NCBI GenBank assembly: GCA_022822865.1
Contig: JAJDYJ010000090.1
Coordinates: 1 to 57,422, forward strand
Origin: Pseudomonadales bacterium
Lineage (GTDB): Bacteria > Pseudomonadota > Gammaproteobacteria > Pseudomonadales > Pseudohongiellaceae
Reading direction: 5' to 3'
DNA length: 57,422 bases
How positions within the stretch are numbered: the stretch's first letter is position 1; every line of letters starts with the position of its first letter. The notes under the pieces were generated by a model that was given only the letters and a program-made list of their open reading frames with translations, did no database searches and had not been told where the DNA came from. Positions 25,018 through 34,108 of this stretch are shown piece after piece. The translations under genes and the position numbers were made by a program.

Positions 25018-26076
25018 CTAGCGCAACGAATACCATGCTCCGCGGCCGGCGCCGTGTCGCCGCAAGTGTCTGGCGTCGCACAGCGACTTGATGTGGCCCT
25101 TGATCGTATTCCGGTTTCCGCCGGTGGCGGATACGGCCATGGCCACCGTCAGCCTGCCGTGTTCGCGGCACAATTCAAGCAGTTGCCGCGACAACTCGGG
25201 CAGACTTTCGAACAGCAGGCGCTCGCGGCCGATTTTCGTTTCCAGCCGATCCTTTTGCGTGGTCAATGAGCGCAGGAAATACCCGAGCCACGGTTGCCAA
25301 TCCGGGCAGTCGCCGCGAATGGTTCGCTGGGTTTGCCTCAAGGCCGAATAATACTCTTCCTTGGACTGCTCGATCACGCTTTCCAGCGAACTGAACGGCG
25401 CATATACGTAACCCGCCCGCAGCAAAAGCAAGGTGGTGAGAATACGGGACAGCCGGCCGTTACCGTCCTGGAACGGGTGGACTTGCAAAAAGGTCACGAC
25501 GAAAACCGCGATCACGACCAGACGGTGATGATCGCCGGCCTCAAGTTGCGCGCGAGTCCAATCGATCAGTTCCCCCGTCAATCGAGGCGTATCGAACGGA
25601 GTCGCCGTCCTGAACACCACGCCGAGGCTCGTGCCGTCCGGGGCAAAGGCTTCCACGTGATTGTCGTGCGTCTTGTAGTCGCCCCGATGGCGCAGGTCTT
25701 TCGACGAATGCTGCAACAGCACCTGATGCAATTGCTTGATGTGATTTTCCGTCAGGTCGATATCCGCCCAGGAGTTGAAAACGAGGTTCATGGCATCGGC
25801 GTAGCCCGCGACTTCCTGTTCGTCGCGTGAGGCGAATGTCGTAATGTCCAATCTCGACAGCAATCGCTCGACTTCGATGTCGGTCAAACGCGCGCCCTCG
25901 ATTCGGGTAGACGAGCCGACGCTTTCGATGGTGGCCACCCTGCGCAGGGCAAGCAGCCGCTCCGGCGCGATCCGCCCGGTGGCCTCCCAGGCGCCCTTGA
26001 ATTCGTCGAGCGCGGCTATAAGCCGCAAGAACTCCGAAGTTATACGCAAAGTGTCAATTCGCACCTGATCGCCCAT
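25018..26076 (-). CDS. Fic-domain protein (AMP-transferase family, class II inhibition)
   Basis: This encodes 352 residues. The Fic motif HPFQDGNGRLSR at 200-211 carries the catalytic His and anion-binding loop, so transfer of AMP (or another nucleotide part) to hydroxyl groups of proteins is predicted. An inhibitory helix motif S-x-x-x-E-G is present at 56-61 (STRIEG), before the Fic core, as in class II self-inhibited enzymes. The C-terminal 80 residues look like a winged helix (LTVAMAVSATGGNRNTIKGHIKSL). Direct repeats upstream (26072-26190) may be an operator for autoregulation. Target unknown. Confidence 0.9.
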   Translation of the reverse strand: MGDQVRIDTLRITSEFLRLIAALDEFKGAWEATGRIAPERLLALRRVATIESVGSSTRIEGARLTDIEVERLLSRLDITTFASRDEQEVAGYADAMNLVFNSWADIDLTENHIKQLHQVLLQHSSKDLRHRGDYKTHDNHVEAFAPDGTSLGVVFRTATPFDTPRLTGELIDWTRAQLEAGDHHRLVVIAVFVVTFLQVHPFQDGNGRLSRILTTLLLLRAGYVYAPFSSLESVIEQSKEEYYSALRQTQRTIRGDCPDWQPWLGYFLRSLTTQKDRLETKIGRERLLFESLPELSRQLLELCREHGRLTVAMAVSATGGNRNTIKGHIKSLCDARHLRRHGAGRGAWYSLR

Positions 26077-26190
26077 CCATTTTCACATCCAATTTCATCC
26101 AATTATAGCGGCATTCACTACGGTTGCACAGAATGCAATGAGCGCTTGTAACTTGCCCATCCATTCAGTCATACGATTCCATCCAATTTT
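26072..26190. repeat. Paired direct repeats upstream of the fic gene
   Basis: CCCATCCATT occurs at 26072-26081 and 26156-26165. CATCCAATTT occurs at 26086-26095 and 26180-26189, with a further CATCCAATTA at 26096-26105. On the minus strand this places ATTGGATG-type boxes over the fic start and again about 90 bp upstream. The paired arrangement suggests binding sites for a dimeric regulator. Confidence 0.45.
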
Positions 26191-26268
26191 GCTTCCTGTA
26201 GCCAGAGCGTTGACACGTGCGCCGGCATCGTTGCAGCATGATGTCGTTATGATGCGGAGTTTGTAATC

Positions 26269-26481
26269 ATGCCGTCATTCGTCAGAACAATAGTCCAACT
26301 CACGGAAGAACGGGTCAAGGCGCTCAAAGCCCATGCACACTCGTCCGAGGGGGAGCGCCGCACGCTGGTCGCCTGCGCTCGCGGCTTGACCGGGCGTTTC
26401 CACTCCGGATATCCCGACGTGGCGGAAAATCACGACCGGCGCCTCGACGAGGCATACGATTGGTGTGACAAGAGTGTGTGA
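26269..26481 (+). CDS. Orphan ribbon-helix-helix antitoxin-like protein
   Basis: This is a 70-residue frame at ATG 26269 with GGAG 8-11 nt upstream. The opening FVRTIVQLTEERVKALKAHA matches the beta-strand and first helix of CopG/VapB-type antitoxins, and the tail FHSGYPDVAENHDRRLDEAYD resembles the toxin-binding tail of that group. The middle (GERRTLVACARGL) is diverged. No PIN or other toxin gene follows: the next feature is the selC promoter and tRNA. It may be a decayed or solitary antitoxin. Assignment is by pattern only. Confidence 0.5.
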   Translation: MPSFVRTIVQLTEERVKALKAHAHSSEGERRTLVACARGLTGRFHSGYPDVAENHDRRLDEAYDWCDKSV

Positions 26482-26491
26482 CCGGAAGGGT

Positions 26492-26518
26492 TTGTGCTTG
26501 GACGGGCTGTGTTAGACT
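26492..26518 (+). promoter_or_regulatory. Candidate promoter of selC
   Basis: TTGTGC at 26492-26497 and TAGACT at 26513-26518 are separated by 15 bp. The -10 ends 7 bp before the first tRNA base, a reasonable distance for a start close to the mature 5' end. Confidence 0.35.
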
Positions 26519-26525
26519 GCTTCGC

Positions 26526-26621
26526 GGAAGAGCATCGTCCCCGGTGGGGCGCCCGGACTTCAAACCCGGTGAAGTCCGTTAACGACGGGCTTGGTGGGTT
26601 CGACTCCTGCCTCTTCCGCCA
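26526..26621 (+). tRNA. selC: tRNA-Sec (anticodon TCA)
   Basis: This 96-base RNA reads UGA codons as selenocysteine. The acceptor arms GGAAGAG and CTCTTCC pair perfectly and CCA is encoded at 26619-26621. The anticodon TCA lies at 26560-26562 in the loop CTTCAAA, closed by a CCGG stem with an A-C pair next to the loop. The long variable arm is an 8-bp stem (AAGTCCGT with ACGGGCTT), characteristic of tRNA-Sec, and the T-loop reads GGTTCGACTCC. The partner selB lies at 44952-46892. Confidence 0.95.
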
Positions 26622-26701
26622 AACCAGACGAATTCCCGAACGATTGCATTGGTGAGACGCCTCGGCGGCGCCGGCGGCTTACAATCAGACTGGAAGCGCC
26701 A

Positions 26702-27511
26702 TCATGGATGAATTCTCACCGGGTGCGGTTGCGGCGGCCGGGGCGGGGGCTGGTTGCGGAGTTGATCGGCCTGGATGGCCAGGCGGGCGGCGCGGTTGTC
26801 GGGATTCGGATGCGTGCTGAGGAACTGCAATACACCTGCCCCGCCGTCTTCGGCGCGCATCTTGTCCCAGAGCGTTACCGCGGCTGCGGGCTCGTAGCCG
26901 GCTATGTACGCCAGTTCCATGCCCAGTTGATCGGCCTCGTATTCCGCGCCGCGGCTGTTCGGCAAACCCAGCGCGACCGTGGCGAGCATGTCCGCCGCGG
27001 CCGCCGTGCCGCGGTCCTCCGTCTCGATTTCGATCGCCAGGACCGCCAGGCCCTGCAAGATGGCAAGCGACATCTGCTCGGCGGAGTGATTCGCGACGGC
27101 GTGGGCGATTTCGTGGCCCATAACGTGCGCCAGTTCGTCGTCGCTCGGGTCGAGCTTGCTCACCAGGCCGCTGTATATCGCCATGCGCCCGCCGGCCATG
27201 CACCAGGCGTTGACCATCTCGGGATCGTCGATCAGCACCACGCTCCATTGCCAGCCCGTGGTATGCGGCCAGGTTTGCACCGCCGCCGCCACCAGCCGGC
27301 CGGTAATGCGCTCCACGCGCTCGGCGAGTGCGGGGTCATTCAGCATCTGTCCGGAGTCGGAAAGTTCCCCCAGGGTTTGCTCGTAAGCCATCCGCGATTC
27401 GTTGATCGCCATATCCGGCGGCACCAGCATCAACTGCGTTCTTCCGGTCGGGCTCGTGGCGCAAGCCGCGAGAATCATTGCCAACGGCATCGCGAAAATC
27501 AGGCGGCTCAT
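26702..27511 (-). CDS. M48-family metalloprotease lipoprotein
   Basis: This encodes 269 residues. A lipoprotein signal (IFAMPLAMILAAC) places the lipidated Cys at residue 17. The zinc motif HEIAH is at 133-137, and a third ligand Glu lies in RGAEYEADQLG near 190. This is the layout of the M48 group (LoiP/YcaL/BepA-like) of envelope quality-control proteases in gammaproteobacteria. It lacks the TPR domain of BepA. The C-terminus is proline-rich. Confidence 0.9.
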   Translation of the reverse strand: MSRLIFAMPLAMILAACATSPTGRTQLMLVPPDMAINESRMAYEQTLGELSDSGQMLNDPALAERVERITGRLVAAAVQTWPHTTGWQWSVVLIDDPEMVNAWCMAGGRMAIYSGLVSKLDPSDDELAHVMGHEIAHAVANHSAEQMSLAILQGLAVLAIEIETEDRGTAAAADMLATVALGLPNSRGAEYEADQLGMELAYIAGYEPAAAVTLWDKMRAEDGGAGVLQFLSTHPNPDNRAARLAIQADQLRNQPPPRPPQPHPVRIHP

Positions 27512-27723
27512 GATCGTCCTCGTCTAGTTCCTCGTTTGCCGAGATTGTATTTCGAAACGGTATGTTTGTTTAGCCACGGCCACTGCCGAAGTAAATCTGG
27601 ATGAGTTACGGTCGAGGTTCCGCGACAAAACGGCAGGATTGCCAGTACGGCCGGGCGCTTTCGCTTGATTCGCGCGCTGCCAGTTCGTAATCTGCTTTCA
27701 AGTTCATTTCGGGGAATCGAATC

Positions 27724-29919
27724 ATGAGATTTTTGCCGATCGCGCTGTGTGTGTTGGTTTTGACGGCTTGCGACCGTCCGGCGCCGGCGACGTCGCAGGT
27801 CGCGCCAGAGGGCGTAGAGACTGTAGTCGCGGCGCTGCCGGGGCAGGGCGAGGACGCGGGCAGGACCGTGATCTATCGCGACAGTTTCGGCGTGCCGCAT
27901 ATCTACGCGCCGACCGTCGAAGCCGGCCTCTACGCCCAGGGCTGGGCCCAGGCCGAAGACCGGCCCATGCAATTGCTCATGAATCTGAAAATCGCGCTGG
28001 GCGAATTGACCGAAATCGCCGGCGATGGCGGCGTACAGACGTCGCTGATTGCCCATATGTTCGGGCATATGCGCAACGCGGCGCTGTCGGTCGCGGACAT
28101 GACCGAAACCGAACGCAACCGCCTGATCGCGTTCGCCAACGGCATTACCGACTACTACCGGGCGCATCCCGAAGACGTGCCGCCATGGTGGAATCATCCC
28201 GAAGTCACCCCGGAAATGATCGATGCCTTTGGCCGCATGTTTCTTTACAACTGGTCGATCGACGAAGCGATGGGCGACCTGCGGCGCGGTGGCGTCAATC
28301 CGGACTTTGTCGTCACGGCGCGCGCCTCGAATCAATGGGCGGTCAGCCCGTCGCGCACGGCAAGCGGCCACGCCATCCTGCTGATCGATCCGCATCTCGC
28401 CTGGTTCGGCGTCAGCCGCTTCTGGGAGATGCGCATTCACGCCGGCGAATTGCATGGCAGCGGCGTAGGCCTGCCCGGCTCGCCTTACATCGGCCTCGGC
28501 CACAACGAAAACGTCGCCTGGGCGATGACCACCGGCGGCCCTGACACGGCGGATGTCTACGAAATCGAACTCGACCCCGAAGATTCCGGCCGCTACCTCT
28601 TCGACGACGAATGGCGCGAGATCGAACAGTTCACCGTCTCGCTTCCGTTCCCCGACGGCAGCAGCCGCGAATACGTCTGGGAAGCCTCCCATCACGGCCC
28701 CATCATCGCGCGTGGTGAAGGCGTCGCGTACGCGGCGCGCATGGCGTATGACTCCAGCACGAACCGCAACCGGGCCTGGGAATTCCTCAATTTCGCCGAT
28801 GACTACACCGGCGCTGTCGCCGCCTGCGAAACCCTGTCGATGTTTCCGCAGAACGTGATGGTCGCGGACACCAGCGGCAACATCTACTACCAGCGCACCG
28901 GCCGGGTGCCGGTGCGGGACCTGGCTTACGACTGGTCGGTCCCGGTGGACGGCAACACTTCGGCCACCGAATGGCAGGGATTCCATCTCGCGGAGGACCA
29001 TCTTCAGGTGCTCAATCCAGCGGCGGGATACATGCAGAATTGCAATATCCCGCCCGACGCAATGATTCCGGATTCGCCGTTTTCGCTGGATGCGCAAGCC
29101 GACTACCTCTTCTCCAGCGCGGATTACGGCCCGTCGCGGGACGGCTGGATCAACCAGCGCGGCGCCCGCGCGATCGAGATTCTGAGCCAGGACGATGACG
29201 TGACCATTGCCGAAGCGCTCGCCTACGCAGTCGATGTGCAACCCTTCGGATATCGGCGCTGGATCGAAGTTCTGACTGCAGCAGACGCTCCGGTTTCCCC
29301 CGAGTTGACGGAATTGCTCGATTGGGACGGCCAGATCACAAGGGACAGCACCGCCGCCCTCAAGTACTACTATTGGCGCACCGCGCTGAATGAAACCGAA
29401 GCCGGCCCCGGCATACGGAGTATCGTCGACGACCATTACGCCATCGTCGAACAGCGGCAGCCGCGGCCCGTCGAACTGGACGACGCACAATTGGCCGCAG
29501 TGCGAGACGCCTGGCTTTCAGGCCTGGATCGAATGCGCGCCGACCTCGGCGATACGGCACAGCCCTGGGGCCACGTCTTCAAGACCGGGCGTGACGGCAA
29601 CGGCTGGCCCGTCGGCGGTGGCGGCGGCGACAACCTGGGGCTGACTACCTTGCGCACCATGGGTTATGCCGCTCCCAACGACAACCAGGAACGTTTTGGC
29701 GTAAGCGGACAGACTTCAACCCAGATCGTGGTGCTTTCGGAACCGATCCAGAGCTGGCTGTATCTGCCCACCGGCCAGTCGGACCGGCCCGATTCGCCGC
29801 ATTACAGCGATCAATCGGAAACCGTATTTTCCGACCGTGAACTCAAGCCAAGCTGGTGGCTGCCGGAGGACCTTGCAGGCAACATCGAGTCGCGTACGGA
29901 AATCGAGCCGAGACTTTGA
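27724..29919 (+). CDS. Penicillin acylase-family Ntn hydrolase
   Basis: This encodes 731 residues. A lipoprotein-type signal (VLVLTAC, Cys16) suggests an envelope location. The family uses autocleavage before a Ser to create an N-terminal nucleophile; Ser202 in RASNQWAVSPSRT is the candidate, with GHNENVAWAMTTGG as the following conserved beta segment. Members cleave amide bonds of acylated compounds (beta-lactams, acyl-homoserine lactones, aculeacin); which applies here is unknown. The 22-bp repeat at 29915 includes its stop codon. Confidence 0.9.
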   Translation: MRFLPIALCVLVLTACDRPAPATSQVAPEGVETVVAALPGQGEDAGRTVIYRDSFGVPHIYAPTVEAGLYAQGWAQAEDRPMQLLMNLKIALGELTEIAGDGGVQTSLIAHMFGHMRNAALSVADMTETERNRLIAFANGITDYYRAHPEDVPPWWNHPEVTPEMIDAFGRMFLYNWSIDEAMGDLRRGGVNPDFVVTARASNQWAVSPSRTASGHAILLIDPHLAWFGVSRFWEMRIHAGELHGSGVGLPGSPYIGLGHNENVAWAMTTGGPDTADVYEIELDPEDSGRYLFDDEWREIEQFTVSLPFPDGSSREYVWEASHHGPIIARGEGVAYAARMAYDSSTNRNRAWEFLNFADDYTGAVAACETLSMFPQNVMVADTSGNIYYQRTGRVPVRDLAYDWSVPVDGNTSATEWQGFHLAEDHLQVLNPAAGYMQNCNIPPDAMIPDSPFSLDAQADYLFSSADYGPSRDGWINQRGARAIEILSQDDDVTIAEALAYAVDVQPFGYRRWIEVLTAADAPVSPELTELLDWDGQITRDSTAALKYYYWRTALNETEAGPGIRSIVDDHYAIVEQRQPRPVELDDAQLAAVRDAWLSGLDRMRADLGDTAQPWGHVFKTGRDGNGWPVGGGGGDNLGLTTLRTMGYAAPNDNQERFGVSGQTSTQIVVLSEPIQSWLYLPTGQSDRPDSPHYSDQSETVFSDRELKPSWWLPEDLAGNIESRTEIEPRL

Positions 29920-30072
29920 TCGGCTGCGCCGACCGGCTGCTCGCCGGTGTTTAGTGCACTGCATGCCGTCCCTGGCGCGAGTATTGTGGCTTCGCCGACC
30001 CCCAGCCTCGCCATCCATGGCGAGTCGTTCGGACCTTCAAAAGCGTTGCTTTTGATCGGCTGCGCCGACCGG
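29915..30072. repeat. Composite intergenic repeat with hairpins
   Basis: A 22-bp sequence (TTTGATCGG... CCGACCGG) is repeated exactly at 29915-29936 and 30051-30072. Between them are hairpins at 30008-30023 (TCGCCAT, CC, ATGGCGA) and 30039-30053 (AAAAGC, GTT, GCTTTT). The block fills the space between two converging genes. The structure resembles REP/BIME-type elements; the last hairpin could also help terminate transcription. Confidence 0.5.
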
Positions 30073-30075
30073 TCC

Positions 30076-31347
30076 TCACCCAAAAATAGCCCTGAAGGTG
30101 AAGAAGAAAATTATTGACAGTATGGCGCCGACGGGGAGGGTGATGAGCCAGGACAGGATGATGCGGCCGACCACGCCGAGGTTGAGCGCGCTGATGCCTT
30201 TCGCCAGGCCCACACCGAGGACCGCGCCTACCAGCGTATGAGTCGTCGATACCGGGATTCCCGTGCCGGAGGCGATCACCACGGTGGTGGCCGCCGCCAG
30301 TTCGGCGGCGAATCCCCGGCTTGGGGTCAGGTGGGTGATGTTGCGGCCGATGGTCATGATCACGCGATATCCCCAGGTGGCCAGGCCGATGACGATACCG
30401 ACGCCGCCGAGCAGCAGAATCCATTCCGGCACCGACGATTCCTGTGCGAACACGCCGCCGGTTTCCACCACGCCGACTACCGCCGCCAGCGGGCCGATGG
30501 CGTTGGCGACATCGTTCGAGCCGTGGGCGAAGGCCATGGAACAGGCGGTGAACACCATCAATACGCCGAAAACCTTTTCCAGATTGTCGAGTTCGTGACC
30601 CTCTTCCCGCGCGTCCAATGCCAGCCGTCGCAGCAGCAAGATGCCCAGACCCATGGTGATGAAACCGATGACTACCGCAATGAGCAAGGTCTGGCCGAAA
30701 TTGAATTCCAGGCCGGTCTGGCTCAGACCCTTGATCATCGTCATGATCGAGATGACAAAGCCAACCAGGAAGATGTACCAGGGCACATAACGCCGGGCGT
30801 TGCCCAGGGGGTCGTCGGTATCGAGCACCAGTTTCTGCACACTGAGAAACAGGCCCAGGGCGATCACTCCCGAAAACACCGGCGACACCACCCAACTCGA
30901 GGCGATGGCGCCGACTTCGCCCCACATCACCGAGTCGAGGGAAATGCCGACGACCGCGAAACCGATGATCGCGCCGACGATCGAATGCGTCGTCGATACC
31001 GGCCAGCCGCGCTGCGAAGCCACCAGCAGCCAGACCCCTGCGGCAAGCAGGGACGACAGCATTCCGTAGACAAGCAACTGCGGATTCTCCTCAAGCCCTG
31101 AATTCTCCAGGCTGATGATTCCGCTGCGGACGGTTTCGGTGACTTCGCCGCCGGCGAGCCAGGCGCCCGCGAACTCGAAAACCATGGCGATGAGGATCGC
31201 CTGCCTGATTGTGATTGCCCGGGCGCCGACCGAGGTGCCCATGGCGTTGGCGACGTCGTTGGCGCCCACTCCCCAGGCCATGAAGAAGCCGAAAATGACG
31301 GCCATGGCGAGAAAAATCGAGCCGTACTGAGCGATGATTTCAGACAT
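30076..31347 (-). CDS. pit: PiT-family inorganic phosphate transporter
   Basis: This encodes 423 residues with about ten to twelve membrane segments in two halves. Each half carries the family signature: GANDVANAMGTSVGARAIT near the N-terminus and GSNDVANAIGPLAAVVG in the second half. It is a low-affinity metal-phosphate:H+ symporter. No phoU-like (DUF47) partner gene is adjacent, which is the more usual arrangement for this subgroup. Confidence 0.92.
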   Translation of the reverse strand: MSEIIAQYGSIFLAMAVIFGFFMAWGVGANDVANAMGTSVGARAITIRQAILIAMVFEFAGAWLAGGEVTETVRSGIISLENSGLEENPQLLVYGMLSSLLAAGVWLLVASQRGWPVSTTHSIVGAIIGFAVVGISLDSVMWGEVGAIASSWVVSPVFSGVIALGLFLSVQKLVLDTDDPLGNARRYVPWYIFLVGFVISIMTMIKGLSQTGLEFNFGQTLLIAVVIGFITMGLGILLLRRLALDAREEGHELDNLEKVFGVLMVFTACSMAFAHGSNDVANAIGPLAAVVGVVETGGVFAQESSVPEWILLLGGVGIVIGLATWGYRVIMTIGRNITHLTPSRGFAAELAAATTVVIASGTGIPVSTTHTLVGAVLGVGLAKGISALNLGVVGRIILSWLITLPVGAILSIIFFFTFRAIFG

Positions 31348-31474
31348 GGTCCATCCTGTTTGAAATGCTTGAAACGCGATGTGTTCTTATGGGTGGATCA
31401 GATGCTCGGGAGAATCGGCCCGGCGGTATTAAAGCATTGATAAAGCGGCCGGGCCATAAAAAAGGCCGGGATTT

Positions 31475-32530
31475 TTATGACAGTTCCGTAAGATAAAACA
31501 TGCAGTCCTTGCGGGCGATTTCGGGATTCGTCGTCACCATGAACAGTTTCAGCTTTCGCCCGGGATAGAGGCGGCCTTCCTCCAGGCGGAAATACTTCTC
31601 CACCGGCGTCGTCCCGTTGCCGTTGCGCACGCGCAAATTCTCCACCAGTCCCCCGGAAACGAAACCAAGCAGGGTGTCGGGCCCGACATGGCCGAAGTTG
31701 TGATTCTCCACGGACGGCAGCAAGGTCACGCCGTCTTCGAGCAGACTGTGTTCGCCGTATGCGATCTCGCTGCCTTCCGCCAATTCCAGCCGCATGGGAT
31801 GGTGAAAATACTCGAGCGACATCTCGGCCGGACTCGCCTCCAGCACGTTGTCGAAAGTGAAGAAGCGCGTCAGTCCCTCGCCGGCGAGCAGCGCCGATTC
31901 GCGGTCCTCGGCGCCGCCGCATTCGACCGTGACGATGGGCATGTCGGCGTGAGTGCGTTCCATCAGCGATCCGAGCCGCAGGTCGGTGACGATCATGCGA
32001 TGGGTGAACAGCGAAATCAGCGCGGCATGGCTCGGCTCCATGACCGTGCTGATGCCGAAGGAAGGGCTTGAACCCGACGTGTTATGGATATCGACCACGC
32101 ATTCCGGCCGCGCGGACTCGATCAACGCCATCATTTCCCGCGCCAGACGATCCACTTCGGTATCCCCGTAGGGAGGCGTGAAACAGCGGTTCAGATCCTT
32201 GCTGTGGGGCAGCATGCGATAGACGAAGCCCGGCGCCTGCTTGGCCGCATCCACCGAGGGAATGAAACAGAGCATGTTCACCGCCGGGCGCAAACCGAGC
32301 CGCAGCAATTCGTACAGGGCGAACAGGCCGCCGGGTTCATTGCCGTGGAGAAGCGTGGCCACCACCCGCAAGCGGCTGCTGTCGTTGCCCGTGAGGTGGA
32401 TGCAGGTGGGGCCGTGCAGGCGATGCAGGAACTCCAGCGCGCTGCCGCCGAGAGAATGGGGGTCCGGATCCCGCCAATGATGAAACAGTTCCCTGGTTTC
32501 GCTTTCGGGTTCCGTGCGCACTACTTCCAT
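31475..32530 (-). CDS. Succinylglutamate desuccinylase/aspartoacylase-family protein
   Basis: This encodes 351 residues from ATG 32530, overlapping the end of the ligase gene by 10 bp. A much longer open frame continues upstream but only shadows that gene. The zinc site of the M14-like AstE/AspA family is visible: LLHGNEPGG (His and Glu ligands) and VVDIHNTSG (third His region), with a later EMSLEYFHHPMRL segment. It probably removes an acyl group from an amino acid or peptide-like conjugate. The overlap with the ATP-dependent ligase implies a shared metabolite. Confidence 0.85.
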   Translation of the reverse strand: MEVVRTEPESETRELFHHWRDPDPHSLGGSALEFLHRLHGPTCIHLTGNDSSRLRVVATLLHGNEPGGLFALYELLRLGLRPAVNMLCFIPSVDAAKQAPGFVYRMLPHSKDLNRCFTPPYGDTEVDRLAREMMALIESARPECVVDIHNTSGSSPSFGISTVMEPSHAALISLFTHRMIVTDLRLGSLMERTHADMPIVTVECGGAEDRESALLAGEGLTRFFTFDNVLEASPAEMSLEYFHHPMRLELAEGSEIAYGEHSLLEDGVTLLPSVENHNFGHVGPDTLLGFVSGGLVENLRVRNGNGTTPVEKYFRLEEGRLYPGRKLKLFMVTTNPEIARKDCMFYLTELS

Positions 32531-33996
32531 CGCGCCACCGGAATATTCGCGGAGCTGTTGGCGCGATATTGCTTGAACATCTCGATCAGCGCTTCGCGCT
32601 TGTGCATGTCCCGGCGCAATTCGGCGACTTTCTCGAGTTGCCAGCGCGCTCCGGTCTTGCGCGCGGCGAGACGTTCCTCGACGATGTCGAGCAGGGGCAT
32701 GAAGTCGTCTTCGCGAAAGCCCATGGCGGCGAGTTTTTCCGGCACCCGCGGCAGCAGTTTCTCCAGCAGGGCCGGCACCGGAAAGTACTCCGGCTGAATC
32801 TGGGTCAGCGAAGGCCAGAACAGGTCCGCTTCGAGTCCGTTCTGGGCGGCGCGATAGAAATTCGCGGTGCAATAGTTGAACGGGATCGCCGGCAGCAGGT
32901 CGCTGATGTGTTCCTGCATGACCTTGGTCAGACCGATGGCGAGCACCGCGTTGGCCAGCATGTCGACCAGGCTCGGCCCGGCCGGCAGGGAACGGAATTC
33001 TATGCGCAGGTGACCGCCGTCGGCGGGGTCGTATACCGGCCGGTTCCAGAGCCAGATCGAACCTTGTTGCAGCCGCAACTCGCTGAGGGAAGGAACGCCG
33101 CCGGACTTGACCGCGGCCACCGGATCCTCGTCGTCGCAAATCGCGAGAATCGGCCGGTAGAGCATCGCGGCTTCGGCGAACAGTTCGAAGGCGCTGGTGC
33201 GGACCCAGTTGTTGCCGAAATTTACTCTGGCCGGGATCGGATGCATGCCGTCCCTGGGCCGGCAATCGATCGACTGCTTGAACAGCGGTATGCGCGTTTC
33301 CTGCCACAGGCGATGGCCGAACAATGTGGGCGAATTGGCCGCCAGCGCCACGACCAGCGGCGTAATCAACTGGGCCGCGTTGTAAAACTCGGCGTATTCC
33401 TTCGGCGGTACGCGCAAGTGGATCTGAAACGAGGTATTGGCGCCTTCCAGGGTCACGTCGTCCATGGCGAGCTGCAAGGTGTCGGCGCCGGTGATGGCGA
33501 TGGTGAAAGGGCCGCCGCGGATATGGGTCAATTCCCGGGTCAGGGCCTCGAAACGGGGCAGTTTGGTCATCGCCTGGTAGCCGATATCGGACTGCTGCAA
33601 GGTCGGCAGGATGCCCACGGGGACTACCGAGCCGTCCCATTGCGCGGTGCAGGCATTGATCTTGTCGATGGCGGCGAGCGCTTCCTGCTGGGTCTTGCGG
33701 AAGCAGTAATCCGAGATAAGGCAGGGGCTGAAGTTGTATTCGAGATTGTAGCGATTCAGTTCCAGCGTAAGTTGCGGGTCGTCGAGTTCGGCGATGATTT
33801 CCTGGTTCACATGCAGGGGCTGGCCTTCGGAATCGACGATGTACAGTTCGAGCTCGGCGCCGAAGGACAATTCTCCTTCGCCGAAATCCGGCCGTTGCAA
33901 CAGCAGTTCCAACGCCGCGAGATTGGACCGCAGCCTTTCGCCGAAGTGCTGGAACTCTTCGCCGCTGAACTCGTAATTGGAGATTTCCTGGCCCAT
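32521..33996 (-). CDS. Glutamate-cysteine ligase family 2 (GCS2-type) carboxylate-amine ligase
   Basis: This encodes 491 residues from ATG 33996. The core FGAELELYIVD (metal-binding Glu pair), ELNRYNLEYNFSP and HLRIEFRSLPAGPSLVDMLAN mark the GCS2/YbdK-type ATP-dependent ligase superfamily, which joins a glutamate-like carboxylate to an amine. It need not make gamma-glutamylcysteine: the tight coupling to an aspartoacylase-type enzyme suggests a different conjugate. It lies divergent from the DISARM-like operon at 34156. Confidence 0.82.
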   Translation of the reverse strand: MGQEISNYEFSGEEFQHFGERLRSNLAALELLLQRPDFGEGELSFGAELELYIVDSEGQPLHVNQEIIAELDDPQLTLELNRYNLEYNFSPCLISDYCFRKTQQEALAAIDKINACTAQWDGSVVPVGILPTLQQSDIGYQAMTKLPRFEALTRELTHIRGGPFTIAITGADTLQLAMDDVTLEGANTSFQIHLRVPPKEYAEFYNAAQLITPLVVALAANSPTLFGHRLWQETRIPLFKQSIDCRPRDGMHPIPARVNFGNNWVRTSAFELFAEAAMLYRPILAICDDEDPVAAVKSGGVPSLSELRLQQGSIWLWNRPVYDPADGGHLRIEFRSLPAGPSLVDMLANAVLAIGLTKVMQEHISDLLPAIPFNYCTANFYRAAQNGLEADLFWPSLTQIQPEYFPVPALLEKLLPRVPEKLAAMGFREDDFMPLLDIVEERLAARKTGARWQLEKVAELRRDMHKREALIEMFKQYRANSSANIPVARWK

Positions 33997-34108
33997 TTTT
34001 TGTTGTATGCACCGTGAATTCCGAGGGGCCGCTAGACTACAGTTTTGAACATCCCCGGTAAAGCCGTCATCCCATTTTGTCTCATTTTTAGCGATCGGAG
34101 GAATCAAA

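Noticed and set aside
26086..26190. CRISPR array at the ATCCAATTT repeats
   Set aside because: Repeats are only about 10 bp, unevenly spaced and without uniform spacers.
27508..29490. 660-codon open frame on the minus strand
   Set aside because: It is the antisense shadow of the penicillin-acylase-family gene; its translation has no domain and follows the GC-rich codon pattern of the real frame.
31446..31470. GC-rich hairpin downstream of the aspartoacylase-family gene as an intrinsic terminator
   Set aside because: The stem has a bulge and no T-run follows it on the minus strand, so it is too weak to annotate.
31475..34012. 845-codon minus frame as one large protein
   Set aside because: Only the last 351 codons look like a protein (aspartoacylase family); the first part is an out-of-frame reading of the GCS2-type ligase gene.
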